This document shows positions 35,765 to 47,848 of a stretch of DNA of 64,000 nucleotides, piece after piece (within the stretch, counting starts at the first letter, position 1; the number at the start of each line of letters is the position of its first letter). The stretch lies in NCBI GenBank assembly GCA_032878915.1, contig JAVQMG010000051.1:186001-250000 (forward strand), written 5' to 3'. This DNA comes from Castanopsis chinensis (taxonomy: Eukaryota; Streptophyta; Magnoliopsida; Fagales; Fagaceae). The notes beneath the pieces are model-generated. The model searched no databases. It saw only the letters and a program-made list of their open reading frames with translations, and had not been told where the DNA came from. The position numbers and the translations under genes were made by a program.

Positions 35765-36543
35765 ACACATTGGACCAGGGCCGGCTTAACAACTTTAGGG
35801 GGCTTAAGCGAAAATTTTAAGTAGGGTCTTTTTATATTTAAATATTAATCAAATAATACATATTAAATTTTTTTATTTAAAATCTATATTCTTGCTTTTT
35901 GAGATGCAAAATTATGAATTAAGTTCTTGTATTTAAGTTCCTCTAATATTTCTTTTTTAATTGATAATATAGCTAATTCACTTAATCTTTTTTGTGATAT
36001 AGTAGACCTTAAATAAGATTATATTAATTTTAATTTTAAAAAACTAAGGGGGTGTTTAGCAAGCATGTTTAAATACATTTTCACACATTTTAAACAATAT
36101 TACGTACTTTTTCATACGCTTTTTCACCCACATGTATATCAAAAACACCCAAACAACATAATTTAAACTACTCTCTCAAACACCCCCTAAGTGTCCAGCC
36201 TGTACTCTTACGGCTAAGTGTAAAAGCAAAAAATGTGTCCCATGATAGCAGAAAAGGGTCCAAGGCAGAATTTTGTATCAATATTTTGTATTAATATTTT
36301 CTCAACCTGTCCTATGACTAAAAACTAGGCCGGCTTGTGCAGTGAAATAAATAAATGTGTCCCACTCCCATCAATGGCTTGTGTAGAAAAGTAAGAGAGG
36401 GGCAGAAAAAGGTCCTATCATAGTGAAAAAATGTCCCATCAATCAATTATGGAGTGAAATAATTTAGGATATAATGAAGCCTTTTTAATGCATTTTATTG
36501 GCCAATAAAAGTGCTTAATTTTTTTAATTAAAATATATAAATA

Positions 36544-36586
<43 letters not shown>

Positions 36587-36625
36587 TACAGGTGGAGGCC
36601 TTCTTTTATTGGAAGGTCTTCGACG
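35765..36625. other. block present only in the left C copy
   Basis: The right copy passes directly from the GATCTAAAAC phrase (41600-41610) to GGAGAATGGGAATT (41622 onward), whereas here about 860 bases intervene. These begin near GGGCCGGCTTAACAAC and hold a Tourist-like MITE (36048-36187) and a (TA)n run at 36549-36583. It is probably one or more transposon insertions; outer ends were not resolved. Confidence 0.5.
36048..36187. mobile_element. Tourist-like MITE, 140 bp
   Basis: Starts GGGGGTGTTTAGCAAGCATG and ends CTCTCAAACACCCCC, flanked by TAA on both sides (36045-36047, 36188-36190). This is typical of PIF/Harbinger miniature elements. Confidence 0.85.
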
Positions 36626-37558
36626 ATTGCATCAATTGCGACATTGGAGAATGAGAATTTTTTTTTGTGCATACCACGGAAGCATAAGATATTGGAATAT
36701 CTTTGAAGAATGCTACAAATTAATAATGCCTTGTAAAGCTCTGAACCATTGGCTCAAATTGCTAGTTTTCTTTTTAGCAATGCTACATACACAAAAAGAA
36801 AAAATAATAATAATTAAGTTGGCAAGTTTTTAGTAATTTTTAATTAAATTCATTGTTAATATCACTTTTTTTTTACCTACTATCTAAGAAGCATGGACAC
36901 AAGTATATGAACAAGCACGACAGAGTGACGCGACAATTTTTTTAAAAAAATAGGACACGATATGGAGTAATTATTAAGTATAGTTTTATTTATAGTTTAC
37001 ATATATTTTATGCATTTATTTTTAATATATATCAAAGTAGAAGTAATAATGGATAATAAAGCAAATCCATGACTATCAAAGGATATTTATTAATTCTCAC
37101 CTATACCAAAAACTAATTGGTGTCTTGGTTTAATGATAAAGAACTATCATTAGAGTAGACGTTATAGCTTAAAACACTAAAAAAAAAATGATATTTAGAA
37201 ATAAGCATTCAATCCAAGAATTCTTCTAGGAAAAAAAAAAAAAATACAAACCAAGAATAAATATATTTTATTAATTTTCAAATACATTATTACTATTTAG
37301 TGCATGAATGCTCTCCTTGTTTTGTGAAAGGGTATTCCATTCCTCTTATTCTAGTACTCTGATCGTTTTTATTATTTATAAATGGCATAACTGGGACATA
37401 TGCAGAAATGTACAAAGCATGTCAAGTGTGTAACACACATACGATACCCAATTTCCATGCTAGTTTCTATAAACTTCTTATTTTCTTCCCAGTGGACTTT
37501 CATTACAGTTTTAGCTTTATGCATGAAATACAAGTCATAGAGACCTGTTTATAATAAT

Positions 37559-39004
37559 GGCGAAAAACTCATTTTAGTCCCTACATTTTTGTCCCTACAT
37601 TTTTACACAATTTTCATTTTGGTCCCTAACTTTTTTTTTTCCCACCGATTTTAGTACCTATCTTAGAAAACGCCACTCATTTTTGTCCCTGATGTTACAT
37701 TAGAGACGGAAATTACACAGCTGGCAAACGACATGCACTGTGGGCACACTAAAAGCTGACATGACCATTAAAATAATAATAAAAAATGCCACGTCAGCAT
37801 TTAAATTAAAAAAAATTAATTGATTAATTTTAACTAAATAAAAAAAATTAAAAACAGAAATTTAAAATAAAAAACCAAACCTTGAGATCAAACCGTGTCT
37901 TGAACAAGAAAAAATAAGAACCCAGTTCCAAATCTAAGAACAAAGAAAGAAAAAAACACCCACAAAATACCCACCAAATCACTGCCACATCCAATCCATC
38001 TGAACCCAAAAGAAAAAAAATCAATCCATGCCTCACTGCAAAACACACACAAAACCCACACAAAACCCAGATCAATGCCGCTAGATCAAAACCCATATCA
38101 AAACATACACACAAAACCCAGATCTAAACCTAGATAGATCACTGCCACATCTAGCCACCGACATCGCTAGATCAACACCACTACCATCACACCACTACCA
38201 TTGCACCACAACACATAAAACCCAACCCATCATCGATGAGCTTAAGCAAACCATCATCGGCGAGCTTGGCAACCCATCATCGGCGAGAAATCACAGCCAT
38301 CATTGACGAGCTTGAGCAGCCCATCATTGGAGGCGAGGTTGGCAACCTATCAGAAGACCATGCCATCGAAACCACCAGACCCACGGCACCACTAGATCCA
38401 CACTGCTGCCAAATCCACGGTGCCACCAGATTTTGGGTGTGGCTTGTAATGGGTCTTTGATTATTTTGTTGGATTTGAGAAAATGGGGGCTTTGGGATTT
38501 ATGAATTTGTATTTTAGCTAAAATTTCTAGGTTTATTTTGTGTTTGTTTCCTAAGAAAAAATATGGGTTTGTTGGAGATTGGATTGTTTATGGGTTTTTT
38601 ATGGGCATTTTTTTCTTTCTTTGCTCTTAGATCTGGAACTGGGTTCTTATTTTTTCTTGTTCAAGACACGGTTTGATCTCAAGGTTTGTTTGTTTGTTTG
38701 TTTGTTTGTTTTTTTTTTTTTTTTTTCTGTTTTTAATTTTTTTTTAGTTAAAATTAATCAATTAATTTTTTTAATTTAAATGTTGACATTGCATTTTTTA
38801 TTATTATTTTAATGGCCACAACAGCTTTTAGTGTGCCAATAATGCATGCCGTTTGCCAATTGTGCAATTTTCGTCTCTGATATAACGTTAGGGACGAAAA
38901 CGAAAGGCGTTTTCCAGGATAGAGACTAAAATCGGTGGAAAAAAAAGTTAGAAACCAAAATGGGAATCGCGTGAAAATGTAGGGACTAAAATGGATTTTT
39001 CGCC
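37559..39004. mobile_element. long-TIR Mutator-like element, 1.45 kb
   Basis: Ends are GGCGAAAAACTCATTTTAGT and, inverted, GGCGAAAAATCCATTTTAGT. Inverted repeats run about 400 bp each (to about 37965 and from about 38600). A perfect 9-bp target duplication TATAATAAT lies at 37550-37558 and 39005-39013. The roughly 630-bp interior has short repeats around CCATCATCGGCGAGCTTGGC and an open frame (38236-38460) without a recognised domain, so it may hold unidentified captured sequence. No transposase is seen. Confidence 0.9.
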
Positions 39005-39423
39005 TATAATAATTATTGGATAACGACGGAAAATACATGTACTAGGGAGAAACGCATTCATCAGGTATAGAACCAACAACCTCCAACACATTTAAGCCCT
39101 CTGTCCAACGCAACAACCACTGAACTGTGTGGGTTGGATCTAATCTAAAAAAAGATCTTGGATCTAATCTAAAACCGACTAGATTCTGTATCAAAAAATG
39201 TGTCACATTCGTGGTCAGATTAGAAATATTCTAGGGATTCACACTTGCCAAAATTTTTCAACTAGACATGCCAAGAAGCTTCTGTCCAGCAGAGACAGTC
39301 ATTGTCTTGAAGAATAGATTGTCACATGGTCTTAAACTCGCATGATTAACTACTCGATTCACTATTTAGTCTCCGTGAATTAGAGTGTGAGGACAGTATT
39401 AGCTAGTTCTAGATTAGTTGTGG

Positions 39424-39601
39424 ACAGGAACGGAACCACATACAGGCTGAGGGGGGCTATGGCCCCCTCCAAATTTAAAAAAAATATTAAATAGTAGGTA
39501 TATATTTAAGATTTTAGAAAATAAGTCCAAGAAAAATTGCATTTTCTCCCCTCAAGAAAATTATATTTGCCCTCCTCAACTTCAAATCCTAGTTCTGTTC
39601 C
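39424..39601. mobile_element. small MULE-type element, 178 bp
   Basis: TAGTTGTGG flanks it on both sides (39415-39423, 39602-39610), a perfect 9-bp duplication. The ends are imperfectly inverted (GGAACGGAACCAC... / ...CCTAGTTCTGTTCC), and a GGGGGGCTATGGCCCCC palindrome lies inside. The duplicate locus at 44000-44020 lacks the insertion. Confidence 0.75.
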
Positions 39602-39655
39602 TAGTTGTGGGAATTGAGATATCTTGAGATTTTGATAATTTAAAACTACTTTTAA

Positions 39656-41185
39656 AATTTATCTAAAATTTAGGTGTTTTTCAATCTGAAGAAGCCATGT
39701 TGGGATGGAGCAGCTTTTTGTTGTGAAGGAACAACACCAAACTCCAACTCAAATATGCTCTTGCCTAATAAATCTAATGGCAAATCTGCAGCCTGATCTT
39801 GTTTACTGTCAAACAGAAGACAACTTGGAGAAGAATCATAGCACTATAATCTTTGTGTATTTTACTAACCATACAGTTAGGCTACAACTAATGGACAAAG
39901 AAAGTGCCTACTAACATAATTAACGACTATGTAAGGATTTAGGTTAAAATTAGAAATTTTCGATGCTAAAATATGTTTTTTTTTTTTTTTTTTTTTAATA
40001 CAAGATAGAAATTCTACTATATCTTCATCTAAATGTATAAGTGTATGAAACTTCCTCTTGTAAGCTTAAATACCTGCCCATGCTCTCCACACCTTACAAG
40101 CACTTATACTTGTGAAGTGACCATCGCACCAAAAAAGCATGGTGGCATGCTAAAACATGTTTAAAAACAAGGTTTGGTGTTTCTAATAAAAGAAGGTCTA
40201 GGGTTCAAATTCTCTCAATCCCATCAATCGAATAATAAAAAAAAAAGTTGTGTTTATTCATTGTGTTTTAAGTAAAGTAAAGGTAATGAACCATGCATCT
40301 ATTTGAAGATTGCGAGATTTATGAAGACTCTTTCAAGCAATCATCCAAATCAGACAAAAACTTTGCTTGATCATTGGCTTGAGTATACTTACATCATTTG
40401 TAAGCTTGACTTCCAAACACTTGTGGGCATCATTGATTGTTTGGAATTTGTTGTTTTGATTATTATTATGTATTTATGTATGTGTTATTTGGCTAATTAT
40501 TACATTAATAATGTGCCTTAATTTACAACAGATTCTTATTATCTCAAGTCTTCGAATATTCCAAAATCTCTAAATCTCCAATGCAAGTTTTTCAACAAAA
40601 ATGGCCCACTACGTTCCATTATTCACACATCAAAGTTTATGATGTACCATACACAAGGACTCTTGGATTAAAAAAGACCACAGAGAACAGAACAGAGTAT
40701 AGAACCAAGATTTATAGTCTGTTTTCTTAGCACTAATGGTTTTTCCACCAGGACTACATGACGGCATCCCTTCATGACAGTAAAAAATGCAATTTCTCAA
40801 CATCTCACAAGTCATCGAAAGAAACTTATCCCTAAGAAAAAAAAAACATGTCTGAAAATACCTTTCTAGTATTAGGAATAGATTAATAATGAATTAGTTT
40901 TACCACTTACCCAATTGTTGTACCGAGCTTGAGGGAACATTCTAAAAATTTTATCATTCCAAACCAAGTAATTTTTAGATGTTCTTAGGGTACGAAGAAC
41001 AGTGCTTTCTCCTTCTATATTTATAGCAGGTTTCACCATGAATGTGAGATGAAGAAACACAATTTCTCTATACTTTGGAAGTATCTAAGAATTTTCTTTT
41101 CAAATCACAGAAGGTTATAAATATAAGAACTAACACTAGACTGGCCATCACTTTCACATAGATTTGTTGTTGACACTATTTATAT
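39656..41185. other. intergenic between the C copies
   Basis: AT-rich, with a poly-T run at 39978-39997 and the dispersed repeat described separately. No coding gene is supported. Confidence 0.5.
39995..40140 (-). repeat. member of a dispersed repeat family
   Basis: Shares the order AAGATAGAAATTCTA, GTATGAAACTTCCTC, then CTCCACACCTTACAAGCACTTATAC with 49121-49237 (AAGATAGAATTTCTATTCTA, GTGAAACTCCCTCC, CTCCACAGACATTTATACC). Read on the minus strand the other copy starts after poly-T and includes GGAGTTCAACTC, so a SINE origin is possible but not shown. Confidence 0.5.
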
Positions 41186-42796
41186 AATACACTAATCATT
41201 ATAAAGTCATGTTAACTATTGTGAAAATATTGTATCCCTATACTTATTAATTTAATTTAGCTGATAATACACCCGGACATCCTTACTGGGAGTATGTTGA
41301 ATAGTAGAAAAAAATCGGAATAATAATATCCACGCATTGGTGAAGGAAGGAGTTAAAATTGTACCAAACCAAAGGGACAGATTGCCACCAGTAGTGTCTT
41401 TTCCAAAGACTCTTTGGACCTACCACAGAATTATGAGAGAACAACGAAGAAAGTTGCCTAACTTGCCCGATGAATGTGACTTTTATAATTATGTATCCAT
41501 CCTTTTAGTTTTAGATCCAGGTGGGGGGTCACTGAAATAATATAAATTTCTGTAAGTGAAAAAAGAAATCATATAAATTTCTTAAAAACCAATCATGGGA
41601 TCTAAAACATAATCTGACTCAGTGGAGAATGGGAATTGTTTTTTTGTGCATGCCACGGAAGCATAAGATAGTGGAATATTTTTGAAGAATGGTACAAATA
41701 ATAATGCCTTGTAAAGCTCTGAACCATTGGCTCAAATTGCTGGTTTTTCTTCCTAGCAATGCTACGTAAACAAAAAGAAAAGGAGGAAAAAAAAAATCGA
41801 GTTGGTTAGTTTTTAGTAGTTTTCATTTTAAATTCACTGTTAATATCAATATATATATATATATATATATATATTTTACCTACCATCTAAAAAGCATGGA
41901 CACTAGTATATGAATAGGCACGACAAAGTGACACGACAATTTAAAAAAAAATAGAACACGATATGGAGTAATTATTAAGTATAGTATTATTAAGTATAGT
42001 TTTATTTATAGTTTACATATATTATTACACATTTATTTTTAATACAATTTTAAATATATATCATATTAAAAAGTAATCTTGGGTAGTAAAGCAAATCCTT
42101 GACTATTAAAAGATATTTAGAAATTAGAATACAATTTAAGAATTCTTCTATATATATATATATAAAGAATACAAACTAAGAATAAATATATTTTATTAAT
42201 TTTCAAATGCATTATTACAATTTAGTGCATGAATGCACTCTTTGTTTTGTGAAAAAGGGTATTCAATTTCTCTTATTTTTATACTCTGATCGTGTTTTTT
42301 TTTTTTTTAAATGACATAAGTGGGACACATGGAGAAATGTCCGAAGCATGTCAAATGTCTAACACACATACAGTCATACAATACCCAATTTCCATGCTTC
42401 CTAACCTACCACTAACAATCTATCCTATCAAAGTGTGATTTTTTTTTTTTGGGTTTCTATAAACTTCTTATTTTCTTCCAAGTGGACTTTCATTACAGTT
42501 TTATCATTTATGTACGAAATACGAGTCATAGAGACCTGTTTATTGGATAGGTAAACGATGGAAAATATTTGTACTACTACTACTACTAATGTAGTGATGG
42601 ACTTGCTTTTCAAGCCAAACAGCTGACTAATGAAATAAGAAAAAGGCAAATAGAAATGGGAAAAGAGCAGGACTGGTAATGATTTTGCCACAGGGCAACA
42701 TCACTCTCAGAGGCTGTAACACTAAACAGTTAAAATCATTTTAGATATTTTCTAAATGTCTTTTCCCTTTTGGATGAAAAATGATTAAAATGTTCT

Positions 42797-42816
42797 CCCC
42801 CCCCCCCCCCCCCCCC
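42797..42816 (+). repeat. poly-C run
   Basis: Twenty consecutive C. The length may be unreliable in assembly. Confidence 0.9.
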
Positions 42817-43326
42817 TTCTTTCAGTTTAGTTCTTAGATTTTCCAGCATCAAAGATATGTATGAAGAATCTTTAAGATGTGTACATAAAAGAACAAAAAT
42901 TTAGGTTTAAAGGTACTTAATATCAAGAAATGTGTTGGAGTTGTGGAAGACTTGGAACTAACACATGATTTTTTTTCTTTTTCTTTTGGTAATAAAGCAT
43001 ACTGATATTAACTAATGAAAAGAACAAGGAAAAAACCTCTCAAAATATGTGGTAATAGAGTCATAAAACAACAACTAGGTGATATCTGATTAAGGATGAT
43101 ATTCTTCAAGACACTGACACATGCGACCCTTATACAGAACAGATGTAAGATGAGTAGAGATAAAATGTATGCATCTTACTTTTGAAGAGAATTTTCAGGC
43201 TCTAATTTGACACACATTTTAAATGTTGATAGATAAATAAAGGTTGACATTGTTTACTAATATCTACTTATGTTTGATTATTTTTTATGGCTGACGGGAA
43301 AAAGAAGAGAGAAGAAGATAAAATCA

Positions 43327-43613
43327 CCATTGAAAGGGTGTGGTTGAGTGGTTTTGGGTGACGCACAATATGCGTTGAGTGTGTGGTCCAAGGTTCAAGT
43401 CCGAATATAGACTCACTTGGGTTGCGTCGCTCACCAACTCAAGGTTCACTAGTGTCTCTCGTGAGGTTGGGAAGCCATGGCTCACTGTGGTCCTTCTGCA
43501 CTTTCATAGGGCCCCAGACCTTGCAGATAAAATGCTCCTATGTTCACGCCCAAATAAGATTGCCACTTTGGTCGCCCCCTACCCTCTTTCGTTTAGCAAA
43601 AATCAAAAGATAA
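43327..43613 (+). mobile_element. tRNA-derived SINE, 287 bp
   Basis: RNA polymerase III promoter boxes are visible: box A TGGTTGAGTGG (43341-43351) and box B GGTTCAAGTCC (43392-43402), about 40 bases apart. AGATAAAATCA flanks the unit (43316-43326, 43614-43624), an 11-bp target duplication. The 3' end is A-rich (CAAAAATCAAAAGATAA). It belongs to a different family from the SINE at 53768-54046. Confidence 0.85.
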
Positions 43614-44244
43614 AGATAAAATCAGGTAGAATTTTAACTAAACATGATTGAACTATTAGAATTGAATCAGTTGGTCCCGCGGGTAAATCTCTAGATGAAC
43701 CAAAAAAAGACCTTGGATCTAATCTAACCGCCTAGATTCTATATATAAAAAAAAAAAAAAATAAAAAACCGTGTCACATTCGTTGCCAGATTAGAAAGAT
43801 TCTAGGAGTTCACACTTGCCAAAAATTTTTAACTAGACATGTCAAGCAGCTTCTGTCTAGCAGAGACAGTCATTGTCTTGAAGAATAGATTGTCACATGG
43901 TCTTAAACTTGAATGATTAACTACTCCAATCACTATTTACTATTTAGTCTCCGTGAATTAGAGTGTGAGGACAGTATTAGCTAGTTCAGTAGTTCAAGAT
44001 TAGTTGGGGAAATGAGATATCTTTAGATTTTGATAACTTTAAAATGTGAGAAGAAAAGAAAATCCAGTAACACAAACTATTGCATAACTTTTTTGCCACA
44101 ATTTTAACGTGGTAGAGCGTGAGTAACGAAGAAAAATTAATAGGCATTTGTGTAAGTAATAAACAATCACTCAAAGTTGGGGGGAATGTGCAGCAGTGTG
44201 AAGAGTAATTATATAGTAAGTTAGGCAATGTTTTAAATTATTAA

Positions 44245-44976
44245 GGAAACTAGCATCTCGAGTTTTAGAAACTCAAGATATATATTTAAACTCGAGTATC
44301 CGATACTTGCTTTGCACTGATGACTTGGACCGAAATGGTAAGAAATGCCACGTAGATCTCGAGTCTCTTAGACTCGAGTTCTACCAAAGGCAGAACCCCA
44401 GCACCGATCTAGAAACCCAGAACGAAAGAGAAATCCAGAAGAGAAAGACTGATCGAAACCGATCGAAACCCAAAACCCAGAGAAATCCAGAAATCCGAGG
44501 AAGACCGATCGAAACCCAGAGAAATCCAGAAATCCGAGGAAGACCGATCGAAACCCAGAGAAATCCAGAAATCCGAGGAAGACCGATCGATACCCAGAGA
44601 AATCCAGAAATCCAGAGAAATCCGATCGAAACCCAAAACCCCGAACGAGGAAGACCGATCGAAACCCAAAACCCAGAACGAGGAAGACGAAGCCCGTACC
44701 GATCGAACCCAGAACGAAGATTATGAAGAAACCCAGAATGCGAGGAAGACGAAGCCGAACAAACGCGACGATGAAGGAGGAACAGCGACGATGAAGAAGG
44801 AACAGACGCGATGATGAAGAAGGTAGGGAAAATAAAATGGTGGAACTCGAGTCTTAAAAACTCGAGTTCCACGTGGGATTTTTTGCCATCTCAGCTTCTA
44901 TCATTTGGGTCTCGAGTTTTTAAAACTCGAGTTTGACATTGAACTCAAGTTTTTAAAACTCAAGATGCTAGTTTCC
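44245..44976. mobile_element. unclassified TIR element with CTCGAG hairpins
   Basis: Ends are GGAAACTAGCATCTCGAG and, inverted, GGAAACTAGCATCTTGAG. Near both ends lie repeated short palindromes built on CTCGAG (44359-44379, 44847-44867, 44912-44932), plus decayed CTCAAG versions at 44259-44275 and 44943-44963. The middle is a 39-bp minisatellite. The flanks (AATTATTAA left, AATATTATT right) resemble each other but give no clean target duplication. No transposase is seen. Confidence 0.7.
44455..44720 (+). repeat. 39-bp minisatellite that stays in frame (13-residue repeats)
   Basis: The unit contains GAAACCCAGAGAAATCCAG and AAATCCGAGGAAGACCGATC; about three near-perfect copies are followed by shortened variants. 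In one + frame (44307-44726) it encodes repeats of QRNPEIRGRPIET. The opposite strand is also open, so the frame itself is not evidence of a protein. Confidence 0.8.
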
Positions 44977-45991
44977 AATATTATTTTGAAACGTGACAGC
45001 TAACTAATTTTTTTTATATATAATGTTATTTAGAAATAAAATTCCTCAAAGTTGTGAGAAAAAATTATTCAACCGTGGATGTGGGAATTTAGATCTGGAG
45101 ATTGCAACGTCTCACAAATTTAAAAAAAAAAAAAATTGGTTATCTCTAAAAAATTTTGAATTCTCACCTTAATAAATTTCTACCAACCCAACACAAATCA
45201 GTGATAATTACCATGCTCAAAACTGCCTTCTCTTTATGGGAACTTTCTCTGAAATTGCAGTATGTGTCAGCATTTGGTTTCGGTTACCAATTGTGCACTT
45301 ACCAAAGCCTTATCTGAGTACCTTCCATATAATCCATTTCACACAACTGGCCACGCTGAAAATTGACTCAGAACCAACTAATTACACGAAAAATCATGAA
45401 AATGATCTGCTGTAAGATTCCTTTATTCCGTCTTTCAATCAACACATACAGCCAAGCTCCAACACAATCAAAATTAATTCAGTCCTTGACCATTTTCTTC
45501 TACACAGGTTTGGATTGATTGCAAAACAAAGGATTGATAGCAAAACAACTTACTAGAATCTCATTCTTTCTTTGTATGAAACGAAAAGAGGCTAAAAGAT
45601 TGAAATTAATCCAATCAGAAATCATGCAAATTTAAAAAGGTAATGGAGCTATTCAATTGCTTTGTCATTGATATAATTTAACCATACAAGGATTACTCCC
45701 TTAGGCCTTAGGCAAGCCAAATTTGTGGACTTGCAGAATTTGAGAAACAGAGCACAAGAAGAGACTATATCTCGGAAATTTAGTTTAGAACTGGTCTGTC
45801 AATTATATTATATACAAAATGAAAAGTACAGCAATTTTTTTTTCTTCTTATAAAAACATATCTCATGAGAATCAGCATCCATTTTCCCAAAACCATACGA
45901 CTTCGACCACAAAAGCCATTCAAAAAAGAAAAAACAGACGAACTCTGTTTTTCTTGTTTACCATAAGAAGTTTCAACTATGAAATACCCAA
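44977..45991. other. intergenic and DUF1677 3' flank
   Basis: No gene is seen. The last 200-300 bases are probably 3' UTR of the minus-strand DUF1677 gene. Confidence 0.5.
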
Positions 45992-46456
45992 TTAACGGGA
46001 CAGATAAGGGACACAACTTTCAGTGCGTACCAACCCAGAATTACGAACTCCTTCAACAACTTTCAAATCAGAACTTGAACTAGTGCGAAGATGACTTGGG
46101 GAGTCCAGGCTTCGCCTGAGAACCCTGCCCATAGCAGAGATGGGGTGCTCTGCTCCTTGTTTTAAAGAGCTAGAACGTAAGGATCTGAATTTCTTGTAGA
46201 AACTTATGTGGCGGTTAAGAGCTTCTTCAGTAGAGATAAGCATGTCTGATCTTATCACCTCATCCTTCACCGCCTCCACACATAACCCGCATATCCAGCG
46301 GCCTTGGTACCGCTCTTTGACGCGATGAATGTATGCAGGGGTACACTCCTCTGTGAATCCACAAGACTCACATTTTACTGAGAAGACTTCAATTGGAGGA
46401 GGCCCTGAAGGGACTTTGGTGGTGGGTGAGCGACTCTCTGAACTTGTGATAACCAT
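45992..46456 (-). CDS. plant DUF1677 family protein
   Basis: A single-exon 154-residue protein. The DUF1677 core runs about residues 22-90: VKCESCGFTEECTPAYI, then RYQGRWICGLCVEAVKDEV, then a region with EEALNRHISFYKKF. The CxxC pairs CESC and CGLC suggest a small zinc-binding fold (inference). The Ser-rich C-terminal third is typical of the family and probably disordered. Function of the family is unknown. The start is the first ATG, preceding MVITSSESRSP. The 5' leader, from about 46480, is included in segmental duplication B-A, whose second copy at 52744 carries the promoter side but no coding sequence. Confidence 0.9.
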   Translation of the reverse strand: MVITSSESRSPTTKVPSGPPPIEVFSVKCESCGFTEECTPAYIHRVKERYQGRWICGLCVEAVKDEVIRSDMLISTEEALNRHISFYKKFRSLRSSSLKQGAEHPISAMGRVLRRSLDSPSHLRTSSSSDLKVVEGVRNSGLVRTESCVPYLSR

Positions 46457-46550
46457 GGCTCAAGACAGAACATTGAACTTTCGATCTCTCTGTTTCTCAG
46501 AGTGTGTGATATGTTGTGAGGGGCAGAGGAGAGGAAAGAGAGAAACTATC

Positions 46551-46560
46551 ATATTTATAT
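46551..46560 (-). promoter_or_regulatory. candidate TATA box of the DUF1677 gene
   Basis: Minus-strand ATATAAATAT about 100 bases before the ATG at 46456. The same sequence is retained in the duplicate copy near 52810. Confidence 0.45.
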
Positions 46561-46835
46561 TGTTCATTTGTGTTGTGGTTTGTGTCCTGTATGGTAGCAA
46601 ATAAAGTTATTACCATACAGGGTTTTTTGTCATGGATTTCTTACCATCAAACAAGATTTTTACTTGGCTTTTGGATGGAATTTCCTTATATCCATTGACA
46701 GTTCATAAGAGCGTGTTAAATTGTACGAGTGATATGACTATTAAATAAGTCATGTGATTAGAAGTTTATATAAATACTTGTTTGAGCCGTACATTACGTA
46801 GTGAGTTGAAGAACTAGTGATAACAAAAATTTGAA

Positions 46836-46840
<5 letters not shown>

Positions 46841-46868
<28 letters not shown>
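46841..46868 (+). repeat. (AT)n microsatellite
   Basis: Pure TA run; a shorter version is found at the duplicate site 53096-53114. Confidence 0.9.
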
Positions 46869-46872
<4 letters not shown>

Positions 46873-47848
46873 TTTAAGATGACATATTATAATGGGTACA
46901 CATAGAAATAATGTCAGTGGTAAGTTACAAAAAAATTGTGAAAAAAATTATATCCCAAATGTTGTTACATGAAGAATCTACCATGTTATTAGAATCCTTT
47001 GTCTTTTGGTATGATACTAGAACCCTAATTAGGGATGGAGGTACCCTTACACCGGGGGATTTTTGGTTAAAACATTCATATGGCCCCCTTCAAAATTGAA
47101 ACTAAATTTTAAAAGAAAAAGAAAAATAGTCATCTAACCCCAAAAAAAACCTCAAAATTAATTAAGTTTATTAGTCCATAGTTGTGGCTGATGGTCCCTT
47201 TAAAAAAAAATCGATTTTTAGTTTTACTAATGAAACAAAAAAAAAAAAAAACTCTTCAAAAAAAAAAAAGCTGATATGAAAAATAAAAATATATTGGTAT
47301 GACACTTTGATTGTTTACTTATTTGCGACTCAATATTTTAAGTTTGGGACTTTGAGATTTAGGTGTGATTCAATTGGCTAGTTCTTATTATTGTATTTTT
47401 TTTCTTTCTTATAAGTAAACTGAATTCACAATTGAGCACTACTATCGATTAATATATTTTATGCTTAAATAATTTTTAAAAGCAAGATTCATAAATCATT
47501 AAAAATTACTATTCAACATAGAATTTCAACATTTGGACTTAAAAATTGTGAAATATTTTTTTATTGTGTTGATGACTAAGTTTCAGTTGTTTTTAAAGTG
47601 GTTGTACAGTTGTATTTATACTTGTTAATCTTCCAATTTTCACAACAACTATGGAATGATTATTTTGATTATTTTTAACCATAAATATTATCAAAACTAG
47701 ATTTCACAATAAAATGGAAGTTGATATTTTAATGGACTCCATGATTTTGTACATTAATTGAAGATGATTTTTTTTAACAAACTCTGATTATGCTTTGAAA
47801 TAGAAATTGCTGCGACATTTAGAACGAAATTAATCATTTATGATTTTT

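Larger units (their letters stand above)
35165..39655 (+). repeat. segmental duplication C, left copy
   Basis: Colinear with 41186-44050. Shared landmarks are CACGCATTGGTGAAGGAAGG, TGCCTTGTAAAGCTCTGAACC, TTAATTTTCAAATRCATTATTAC and CATTGTCTTGAAGAATAGATTG. This copy has grown by a MITE (35237-35423), a block at about 35765-36625, a MULE (37559-39004) and a small element (39424-39601). No protein-coding gene is apparent in either copy. Confidence 0.88.
41186..44050 (+). repeat. segmental duplication C, right copy
   Basis: Counterpart of 35165-39655. It lacks that copy's MITE, MULE and 178-bp element but has its own extra block, about 42560-43670, containing a poly-C run and a SINE. Small indels and an (AT)n run at 41851-41874 distinguish it further. 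Confidence 0.88.

Noticed and set aside
44455..44720. Possible CRISPR-like array
   Set aside because: The direct repeats have no unique spacers and the genome is that of a plant; it is a minisatellite.
44381..44872. 163-codon minus-strand frame over the 39-bp repeat
   Set aside because: Both strands stay open because the repeat length is a multiple of three; Phe/Ser/Arg repeats without a family match are not evidence of a gene.
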